From Halorientalis litorea (GTDB lineage: Archaea; Halobacteriota; Halobacteria; Halobacteriales; Haloarculaceae), in NCBI RefSeq assembly GCF_023028225.1, contig NZ_CP095482.1, positions 2,666,001 through 2,730,000 of the forward strand: a DNA stretch of 64,000 nucleotides, given 5' to 3'. Below the pieces are notes generated by a model. That model was given only the letters and a program-made list of their open reading frames with translations. It was not told the DNA's origin and did not search any database. This document shows positions 57,296-64,000 of the stretch, piece by piece (the stretch's first letter is position 1; each line of letters starts with the position of its first letter). The position numbers and the translations under genes were made by a program.

Positions 57296-59764
57296 ATGAG
57301 CGAAACGAAACTCGAATCCGACGTACCCCACCCCACGGACGTGTTCGCACAGTTCCGGGAACGCCCACTCGGCGAGCAACTACTCGTCGCACTCATCACG
57401 GTCATGGCCGTCGGCCTGACCGCCGGGACACTGTACTTCGCGTGGGAGCGTCCCATCGTGCGCACGCGCTTCGCAATCATTTTCTTCGGCGTCGGCACCG
57501 CGCTGTACTACCTCTCGCGGGCACTCGACAAAGTGTCGGACCCGGACGACAGGTCGGACACGAAGCTGATGTCCCACGTCTCACGGCTCCTCGACGTGGG
57601 ATTCGGGCGTATCGGTCTCGACGCCACGGCACTGGCCTCCCTGCCATCGCCGGTCGACACGCTCTCTGACGCCGACGCCCGCCACCGACTCCTCCGGCGA
57701 CTCGACGCACTCGTCTGTCTGGTGTCCGCCGTCGCGGCACTCGTCGTTGGCGCGTACGTCACTGCCGAGTTCTTCAGACTCTCCCGTGACGCCATCGTCT
57801 TCGGGTTCAAACCGCTCGACCTCTACGTCGGATTGGTCGTCGTCGCACTCACCGTCGACGCGACCCGCCGCGCGTACGGCTACTCTATCGCGCTCGTCGC
57901 CGTCGCGTCCGTCGCGTACGCGATGGCCGGCCCCTCGCTGCCGGGCTTTCTCGCCCACTCCGGGTTCGAGCTCCGTGACGTGGCGACGTTCGGAGCCGTC
58001 CGCATCAAAGGCGCGTTCAGCTTCATCATGGAAGTCGGTGCCACGTGGGTCGCCGTCTTCATCATGTTCGCTGGTCTCGCCCGGGCCTACGGCGCGCTCG
58101 ATTTCATCCTCGGACTGGGCCAGAAACTCGGCGAGAACCTGAAAAGCGGCGTCGTCCACGTCGCCGTCCTCTCCAGCATGGCCATGGGGTCCATCACCGG
58201 GAGCGCGGCGGCCAACGCCGCGACCACCGGGTCGTTCACGATTCCGATGATGAAAAAGCAGGGCGTCCGCAAGGACTTCGCGGCGGCAATCGAGAGCGTC
58301 GCCTCCTCGGGCGGCCAGATAATGCCGCCGGTCATGGGCGTGGCCGCGTTCCTGATGGCCGACATCATCGGCGTCTCGTACGTCCGGGTGATACAGGCCG
58401 CCGTCATCCCGGCGTTGCTGTTCTACTTCAGCGTCGGCGTGGCCGTCCAGTTCGCAGTGTTGCGGTACGGGTGGACGACGGAGCGTGGTACCGAGCGTCG
58501 GCTGACAGCATCGCTGTTCAGCACGAGGACGGTAAAGAAGGTTGGCTACCTCCTGCTCCTGTTCGCCGCGTTCCTCGTCGCGCGCTTGGATGTCCTCCAA
58601 GTTCCGGGCACCGGGGCGGAAATCGGACTGCTCGGACTGGGGCTGTTGTCCTCGGCGGCCGTCACTGCGGCCGTCCTCGTCGCGGTCCGTCTCCTGCAGT
58701 CGGTCCTGTTCACGCGGGCCGACGAGAGCGTCGGGAGCGACTTCGTCCGCGCGCTGACTGCCTTCTTCGACGGCGGTCACTTCGGTATCCCGATGGCCGT
58801 CCTGCTGTACACGCTCGTCATCATGGAACTGTCGCCGATGTCGGCGGGCCTGTACACAGTCATCACGATAATGGGGACGATGCTGGTCCGGGACCAACTG
58901 GTCGACGGACCGCTCGGTGCCGACAAGGGTGCCACGGCGGCGGGCGGCCAGTCCGGCGCGCTCCGACGGGCCGGCGTCACGCTCGGCCGCACCGTCTACA
59001 CCACCCTCCGCGGGTTCAAGATGGGCGCGCTCGACATGGCTCCCCTCGTGGGCGTGTTGGCCGCGATGGGTGTCATCATCGCGATGGTCACGGAAACCGG
59101 CCTGACCGGGAAAATCAGCACGCAGATGGTCGCGCTCGGCGGCGGTGTCCTCGTCGTGGTGCTGTTTCTGGCGATGGTCACGAGCATCCTGTTCGGTCTC
59201 GGGATGCCGACGCCCGCCGCGTACATCCTCGTGGCGACGCTGTTGACCGGGTCGCTGGTCGACCTCGGCGTCGTCGAGATTACGGCCCACCTGTTCGTGT
59301 TCTGGTTCGCCATGTTGTCGGCCATTACGCCGCCGGTCGCTGTCGGGGTGGCCGTCGGCTCCCGCATCGCCAACAGCGGGTTCATGATATCGGCGAAGCA
59401 GGCACTGCGCATCGGTGCCGCGGGCTTTCTCGTCCCGTACGCGCTCATCGTCAACGACAGTCTCGTCAACTGGACGGTTACCGGAACGCCCATCTCGGTG
59501 TTCTGCGTGTTCGTCGGCGTCATCGCGCTGACGGCCGTCACCATCGGCTACGACGGGCGGAACGTGCTTGGGACGCTACATCGGCTGGCGTATCTCGTCC
59601 TCGCGCTGGTTGCGATGTACGCCCCGGCGTTCGCGTTCGCGCTGGGGCCGAACATGGCGACGGTCCTACAAGTGGCCGGGGCGACGCTCGCACTGCTGGG
59701 CCTCGGCCTGACACAGATGGGACGGCTTCCCCGCGTCGTCACGCCCGCCGCACGACGAGAGTAG
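57296..59764 (+). CDS. TRAP transporter fused permease (TAXI type)
   Basis: An 822-residue permease in which small (DctQ-like) and large (DctM-like) parts are fused. About 18-20 helices are present. After an N-terminal set near 40-60, 140-200 and 220-240, the DctM core includes VLSSMAMGSITGSAAANAAT, a TTGSFTIPMMKKQGVRKDFA motif near 310-329, and SVASSGGQIMPPVMGVAAFL near 340. A second half repeats with FGLGMPTPAAYILVATLL. Na+-driven uptake is usual for TRAP systems. With the preceding TAXI protein it forms a complete two-part transporter. Confidence 0.94.
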   Translation: MSETKLESDVPHPTDVFAQFRERPLGEQLLVALITVMAVGLTAGTLYFAWERPIVRTRFAIIFFGVGTALYYLSRALDKVSDPDDRSDTKLMSHVSRLLDVGFGRIGLDATALASLPSPVDTLSDADARHRLLRRLDALVCLVSAVAALVVGAYVTAEFFRLSRDAIVFGFKPLDLYVGLVVVALTVDATRRAYGYSIALVAVASVAYAMAGPSLPGFLAHSGFELRDVATFGAVRIKGAFSFIMEVGATWVAVFIMFAGLARAYGALDFILGLGQKLGENLKSGVVHVAVLSSMAMGSITGSAAANAATTGSFTIPMMKKQGVRKDFAAAIESVASSGGQIMPPVMGVAAFLMADIIGVSYVRVIQAAVIPALLFYFSVGVAVQFAVLRYGWTTERGTERRLTASLFSTRTVKKVGYLLLLFAAFLVARLDVLQVPGTGAEIGLLGLGLLSSAAVTAAVLVAVRLLQSVLFTRADESVGSDFVRALTAFFDGGHFGIPMAVLLYTLVIMELSPMSAGLYTVITIMGTMLVRDQLVDGPLGADKGATAAGGQSGALRRAGVTLGRTVYTTLRGFKMGALDMAPLVGVLAAMGVIIAMVTETGLTGKISTQMVALGGGVLVVVLFLAMVTSILFGLGMPTPAAYILVATLLTGSLVDLGVVEITAHLFVFWFAMLSAITPPVAVGVAVGSRIANSGFMISAKQALRIGAAGFLVPYALIVNDSLVNWTVTGTPISVFCVFVGVIALTAVTIGYDGRNVLGTLHRLAYLVLALVAMYAPAFAFALGPNMATVLQVAGATLALLGLGLTQMGRLPRVVTPAARRE

Positions 59765-59880
59765 CGATTCGCGCGAACGATTACCACTGTTCAGCGATTT
59801 TGCCCCGAGATAAACAGGTGAAACCGCCGCCGACCGTCAGTTAACTATTTTGCCCGTGCCCCGCCACAACGACTATCTCC

Positions 59881-61578
59881 ATGACAGACAGCTACACGGG
59901 TGCCGACTTGTTCGTCGACGCGATGGAGCAGTACGGCGTCGAGCACGTGTTCGGCAACCCGGGGACGACGGAACTGCCGGTGATGGACGCGTTGAGCGAC
60001 AGCCAGTTGGAGTACGTCTTGGGACTCCACGAGGACATCGCCGTCGGCATGGCGTCGGGCTACGCGAGTACCCGCCGGTATCGAGCACACCACGACGAGA
60101 GCGTGATGCCCGCGGGCGTCGTCAACCTCCACATCACGCCCGGCCTCGCCCACGGCATCGGTAACACCTACGCCGCCGACTTCGCGGGTACGCCACTGGT
60201 CATCACCGCCGGGAACCACGAGCGTGACTTCCGCCACGAGGAGCCGCTCCTGCACGGCGAACTGGAGGAGATGGTCGACCAGTTCACGAAGTGGAGCGAC
60301 GAAGTGCTGGACGTGGCCGCCCTGCCGACGATGCTCCGGCGCGCCTTCCGCGTCGCACTCACCCCGCCGACCGGTCCCGTCTTCCTCGGCCTCCCGATGG
60401 ACACGATGCTGGCCGAGACCGACCCCGATGAAATCGAACCGCTCGGGCCGATTCCGACCGCTGGCCGGGGCGACGCCGCACAGATAGACCGGGCCGCCGA
60501 CCTGCTGGTCGAGGCGGACGACCCGGTCCTCGTCGTCGGGGACCACATCGCCCGCTCGGGGACCGACGCCGTCGAGGCGACCGTCGACTTCGCGGAGGCC
60601 GCCGGCGCGCGCGTCCACGGCGAGATTCTGGCCTGTGAGGTGAACTTCCCGACGCGTCACGACCAGTGGATGTCTCACATCGCACCCGACGAGGGCGTGG
60701 CGAGCATGCTCATGAGTAGCGACACCATCGTCTTCGCGGGCACGTCGACCAACACGACGCTGATGCGCCACGACGACGACCTCGTCGACCCGGACACGAC
60801 TTGCATCCACATCAGCGACGAGGCGTGGGAACTCGGAAAGAACCAACCCGCCGACGCCGCCGTCGTCGGCGACCCCGGTTTGGTCATGGAGCAACTGGCC
60901 GACCGTCTGGACGACCGCTTGCCCGAGGACGAGCGAGAGCGGCGTCTCGACGAGGTCCACACGACCAAGCAGGCTCTCGCGTCGACCATCGAGTCGATGA
61001 GCGTCGACGAACGGCCGGAGGGCGACACCCGCGCGGGGAAACACGAACTGGTCGACACGCTCTCGGAGGTTGCCGGAGACGCCTACATCGTCGACGAAGG
61101 TATCACCGCGAAGTACCCGCTGTTGCTGCGCTACGACATGGAACCCGAGCAGTTTATCTCCAACAAAGGCGGCGGCCTCGGCTACGGACTGCCCGCGTCC
61201 GTCGGTGCGGCCTTGGCGGAATCGCTGACCGACGACCCGCGCGACGTCATCGGATACATCGGGGACGGGTCGTATCTCTACTACCCACAGTCTATCTACA
61301 CGGCGGCGCGTCACGACCTCGATTTGACCGTCATCGTGCCCGACAACCGCAACTACCGCATCCTCAAGGACAACACCATCAAGATGTTCGGGGGCGACGA
61401 CGACGACCACGACTACGTCGGGATGGACTTCGAACCGCCCGTCGACCTCGTGAAGAACGCCGAGAGCCACGGTGCGCGCGGGCATCTGGTCGAGACACCG
61501 GACGAAATCGCGCCGGCCGTCGAGGACGCGCTCGACAGCGACGGACCGGACGTGCTGGACGTACTCGTCCACGACTGA
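59881..61578 (+). CDS. Thiamine diphosphate-dependent enzyme (decarboxylase / acetolactate-synthase-like)
   Basis: A 565-residue ThDP enzyme. The N-terminal domain has the conserved FGNPGTTELP and the catalytic Glu51 (LGLHEDIAVGMASGYA). The middle cofactor domain follows, and the C-terminal ThDP site begins VIGYIGDGSYLYYPQ near 455 and ends with the NxN motif in VPDNRNYRILK. The GNPGT motif and overall pattern are nearest to benzoylformate decarboxylase and similar 2-oxo-acid decarboxylases rather than IlvB. It lies 117 bases after the TRAP permease on the same strand, so the transported solute may lead to its 2-oxo-acid substrate. Confidence 0.88.
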   Translation: MTDSYTGADLFVDAMEQYGVEHVFGNPGTTELPVMDALSDSQLEYVLGLHEDIAVGMASGYASTRRYRAHHDESVMPAGVVNLHITPGLAHGIGNTYAADFAGTPLVITAGNHERDFRHEEPLLHGELEEMVDQFTKWSDEVLDVAALPTMLRRAFRVALTPPTGPVFLGLPMDTMLAETDPDEIEPLGPIPTAGRGDAAQIDRAADLLVEADDPVLVVGDHIARSGTDAVEATVDFAEAAGARVHGEILACEVNFPTRHDQWMSHIAPDEGVASMLMSSDTIVFAGTSTNTTLMRHDDDLVDPDTTCIHISDEAWELGKNQPADAAVVGDPGLVMEQLADRLDDRLPEDERERRLDEVHTTKQALASTIESMSVDERPEGDTRAGKHELVDTLSEVAGDAYIVDEGITAKYPLLLRYDMEPEQFISNKGGGLGYGLPASVGAALAESLTDDPRDVIGYIGDGSYLYYPQSIYTAARHDLDLTVIVPDNRNYRILKDNTIKMFGGDDDDHDYVGMDFEPPVDLVKNAESHGARGHLVETPDEIAPAVEDALDSDGPDVLDVLVHD

Positions 61579-61615
61579 GCGGCCGGAACCCACCGGGCAC
61601 CGCCGGATACCGGGG

Positions 61616-61622
61616 AATTATG
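61616..61622 (+). promoter_or_regulatory. TATA-like box of the sensor kinase gene
   Basis: AATTATG is centred about 30 bases before GTG 61649 and supports this start over a frame reading from inside the preceding gene. Confidence 0.4.
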
Positions 61623-61648
61623 TCGTCGCCAGTGAAATCTCCCCCACG

Positions 61649-63397
61649 GTGATACTGCCGAGCAGTCCCGTGGGGACCGCGGTCGTCGGGGGGTCTCTCC
61701 TCGCCGGCGTTGCGACGCTCGTCCTCGTCGCGTATCTCGCTCGCCACCGCGGGAAACCCGGTGCGGACTGGTTCATCATAACGCTCGCCGCACAGGCACT
61801 GTGGTGTTTCGCCTACGGATTCGCCCTCGTCGTCTCGGACCCGACGGCCCGGAAGTTTTTGGAGGGTGTCGCGTGGGTCGGGATATTCTGGACCGGCCCG
61901 CTGTTCTTCGCGTTCAGCCTCGACTACACGGGTCGTGGCGACATCGTTCGAAGTTGGCTGTTCTCGCTGGTCTTCGTGGTTCCGGCGGTGACGACGGTGC
62001 TGGCACTGGCGATGTCCCCCTACGGGCTGCTGTGGTCGAACTTCGACATCACGTCCGAGTTCGGCCTCGCAATCGCCACGTACACCATACAGCCGTGGGG
62101 GTTTCTGGTCGTCCTCGGCGGCACCGGCTGTGCCGCCGCCGGCGTCCTCATCCTCATCGAGACGGTGTTCAACTACGGGCCGCTCTACCGCCGTGAGGCG
62201 ACTGCCGTCGCGTTGAGCACGCTCGCGCCCTCGGCGGCACTGTTGCTGTGGCTGTTCCGAACCGGGCCGGTGCCGTACCTCAACCTCGCGCCGGTCTGTT
62301 TCATCGCCCACGCCGCACTCGACGGCTACGCATTCGTCGGGTCTGGAATGTTCGAGACGAACCCGACGACCCGCCGAGCGGCGGAACGCTCCGTCGTCGA
62401 CGACATCGCCAGTCCGATTCTCATCTTAGACCCCGAACACCGAATCGTGGAGGTCAACGACGCCGCGGCGTCGACGTTCGAGATAGGCGAGGAGACGGTC
62501 CTCGGCACGCCCGTCACGGACATCGTTCCGGTCACGGTGAGCAACGACGCCGACCAGTACACCGTCGTGACCGAGGCGGGCGGACGCAGGCGCGAGTTCG
62601 CCGTCGCCGTCTCGCCGCTGACCGACCCGGCGGGGACGGCAGTCGGCCACACCGTCGTGTTGCAGGACATCACCGACCAACTCCAGCGCGAGCAACGACT
62701 GTCGGTTCTCAACCGGATTCTTCGGCACAACCTCCGCAACGAGATGAACGTCATCGTCGGGCAGGCGGACCTGATAGACCACGCGAGCGAACAGGCACAG
62801 GTCCAAGACTCAGCCGAGCTAGTACGCGAACGAGGGCAGAAACTCCTCTCGATGGGGGAGAAGGCGTACGACTTCGAGCGACTCCGGGGGACCGAACCGA
62901 GCAACGAGCGGGTCGACCTTGCGGACCTCGTCCGGGGAATCGCCACCGACCTCCGGCGACGCTTCCCGGACGCGGTGGTCGAGACGGAGACGGGGACGAC
63001 GACGCTGGCCCGGACGGACCGGGAAATCCTCTCGCTCGTCCTCTCGAACCTCGCGGAGAACGCCATAGAGCACAACGACGCGGCGACGCCACGCGTGACA
63101 CTCTCGGTCCACCGCGGCGAGACGGGTGAGGCACCGGTCATCGACGTGAGCGACAACGGGCCGGGCATCGACCCGTCGGAACTCACGCCCGTCGAGATGG
63201 GACAAGAGACCGATTTAGAACACACGACGGGCATCGGTCTGTGGGTCGTCTCGTGGGGCGTCACGGAACTGGGCGGTGACGTGACGTTCATCGAAACCGA
63301 CGACGGCACCACGGTGTCCGTCAAACTGCCGCCCGGCGCGATGGCCGATGTCGACGCACCGCAGGAGAACCAGCACAACGAGTGGCCGGGGCTTTAA
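61649..63397 (+). CDS. 7TM-PAS sensor histidine kinase
   Basis: A 582-residue sensor kinase. Residues 8-235 form a 7TM input module (VGGSLLAGVATLVLVAYLAR and further helices). A PAS domain fills about 245-355 (ILILDPEHRIVEVNDAAAST). The dimerisation and phospho-acceptor box ILRHNLRNEMNVIVG carries His360. The ATPase end has NLAENAIEHN (N box), VIDVSDNGPGID (G1) and TTGIGLWVVSWGV (G2). No receiver or regulator is fused. Start: GTG 61649 near a TATA-like box. It may sense the substrate of the adjacent transport and catabolic genes; the 7TM type is also at the window's left edge. Confidence 0.92.
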   Translation: MILPSSPVGTAVVGGSLLAGVATLVLVAYLARHRGKPGADWFIITLAAQALWCFAYGFALVVSDPTARKFLEGVAWVGIFWTGPLFFAFSLDYTGRGDIVRSWLFSLVFVVPAVTTVLALAMSPYGLLWSNFDITSEFGLAIATYTIQPWGFLVVLGGTGCAAAGVLILIETVFNYGPLYRREATAVALSTLAPSAALLLWLFRTGPVPYLNLAPVCFIAHAALDGYAFVGSGMFETNPTTRRAAERSVVDDIASPILILDPEHRIVEVNDAAASTFEIGEETVLGTPVTDIVPVTVSNDADQYTVVTEAGGRRREFAVAVSPLTDPAGTAVGHTVVLQDITDQLQREQRLSVLNRILRHNLRNEMNVIVGQADLIDHASEQAQVQDSAELVRERGQKLLSMGEKAYDFERLRGTEPSNERVDLADLVRGIATDLRRRFPDAVVETETGTTTLARTDREILSLVLSNLAENAIEHNDAATPRVTLSVHRGETGEAPVIDVSDNGPGIDPSELTPVEMGQETDLEHTTGIGLWVVSWGVTELGGDVTFIETDDGTTVSVKLPPGAMADVDAPQENQHNEWPGL

Positions 63398-64000
63398 TCG
63401 TCTGACTTCGCTCGCACCCGCTCGCCGTCGGCAGTCTCGGGGAACACCTTCCCGGGGTTGAGCGTGTCTTTGGGGTCGAACGCGCGCTTTATCGCCCGCA
63501 TCGCCTCGACGCTGTCCGCGCCGTGTTCGAGTTCGAGGTACTGCCGTTTCCCGCGCCCGACGCCGTGTTCCCCGGTACAGGTCCCACCCATCTCGATGGC
63601 ACGCTCGACGACTTTCCCGTAGACTTCCTCGCCCTCCGCCACGTCCTCTGGGTCGGAGTAGTCCACGAGGACGCTGTAGTGGACGTTCCCGTCGCCGGCG
63701 TGGCCGAAGCAGGGGATTGTCTTGTCGTACTCCTCGCCGAGTTCCTTCGCGTAGCGGATGATGTCCGGGAGTTTGCTGATGGGGACCGTCACGTCGCCCG
63801 CGTGAATCGGCAACTGCTTGGGGTCCCACGAGCGGGTAGCGAACGCCAGTTCCCGCCGGGCCTGCCAGAGTTCGTCCATCGACTCCTCGTCGGCCATCTC
63901 GAACTGGTCTACGTCGTGGGCCTCGAAGATAGAGCGACAGAACTCGATTTCCTCCTCGATGCCGTGGTTGGCGTGGAACTCCACGAACGTCATCGGCGTG
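63394..64000 (-). CDS. FAD-linked oxidase (GlcD/D-lactate dehydrogenase type), C-terminal part, truncated
   Basis: The reverse frame is open to the window edge; the visible 200 residues are the C-terminal domain of a VAO-type FAD oxidase. Markers are VPISKLPDIIRYAKELGEEY, IPCFGHAGDGNVHYSVLVDY (His-x-x-x-G-N-x-H metal/substrate set), GGTCTGEHGVGRGKRQYLEL and the end AFDPKDTLNPGKVFP. The FAD-binding half lies outside. It oxidises a 2-hydroxy acid such as lactate or glycolate to a 2-oxo acid, which fits a region with a 2-oxo-acid ThDP enzyme. The stop overlaps the kinase gene by four bases. Confidence 0.93.
   Translation of the reverse strand, partial: TPMTFVEFHANHGIEEEIEFCRSIFEAHDVDQFEMADEESMDELWQARRELAFATRSWDPKQLPIHAGDVTVPISKLPDIIRYAKELGEEYDKTIPCFGHAGDGNVHYSVLVDYSDPEDVAEGEEVYGKVVERAIEMGGTCTGEHGVGRGKRQYLELEHGADSVEAMRAIKRAFDPKDTLNPGKVFPETADGERVRAKSDD

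Noticed and set aside
57581-59290. A 569-residue open frame antisense to the TRAP permease
   Set aside because: Its sequence is highly charged His/Arg/Asp noise, while the + strand encodes an excellent TRAP permease.
1-64000. CRISPR arrays, rRNA genes, intact insertion sequences or a replication origin
   Set aside because: No regularly spaced repeats, rRNA-like stretches, transposase domains or Orc1/Cdc6 gene with repeats were found on reading both strands.

Overview
The window is a haloarchaeal (class Halobacteria) chromosome segment. Evidence: high GC, strongly acidic proteins rich in Asp and Glu, many leaderless genes with a TATA-like box about 27 bases before an ATG or GTG start, and archaeal or haloarchaeal families. 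These include a HalX response regulator, a Bat-type HTH_10 regulator, archaeal GTP cyclohydrolase III, GHMP-type shikimate kinase, ThyX, F420-type LLM oxidoreductases and many small haloarchaeal DUF proteins. No rRNA, CRISPR array, intact transposase or replication origin was found. The genus cannot be fixed from the sequence alone.

Layout. 0-7 kb: an edge-truncated 7TM sensor kinase, a DUF5827-like/ATPase pair, an MBL hydrolase, a HalX regulator followed by a RecA-like ATPase, thyX, a membrane-anchored winged-helix protein and a DUF6230-like protein. 7-11 kb: tRNA-Glu, an ArsA/Get3 ATPase and an unusual set of very small membrane proteins. 10.8-16 kb: a D-amino-acid-oxidase-like protein, thiE, two short-chain dehydrogenases and a saccharopine-dehydrogenase-like protein. 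16-21.6 kb: a cation/proton antiporter with RCK domains and several small regulators (Bat-type, PadR, winged helix) with DUF7521-like and zinc-ribbon proteins. 21.6-28.5 kb: tRNA-Thr and tRNA-Ser, each followed by a partial copy of its own 3' end, with pgk, a CBS protein and GTP cyclohydrolase III.

28.5-38.7 kb holds much of aromatic amino-acid biosynthesis: aroC, aroA, tyrA, chorismate mutase and archaeal aroK, interspersed with an M24 peptidase, an Rsm22-like methyltransferase, surE and a beta carbonic anhydrase. 38.7-46.2 kb holds a candidate membrane zincin, an ABC exporter, a thiol-redox group (peroxiredoxin, cysteine-less redoxin, glutaredoxin), a cupin, a sirtuin and a Usp protein.

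46-64 kb looks like an accessory catabolic region: acyl-CoA dehydrogenase, family III CoA transferase, two LLM flavin/F420 oxidoreductases, three SDRs, HAD and MBL hydrolases, a TAXI-TRAP transporter (Tat lipoprotein plus fused permease), a ThDP-dependent decarboxylase-like enzyme, a 7TM sensor histidine kinase and an FAD-linked oxidase cut by the window edge. I infer uptake and breakdown of an organic acid, but the substrate is unknown.

The least expected signals are the matching tRNA 3'-end duplications (about 117 and 116 bp apart) sharing one spacer sequence, a nonsense-mutated paralogue of a small membrane protein, the cluster of one-helix proteins, and a nested 61-base palindrome between two convergent genes.
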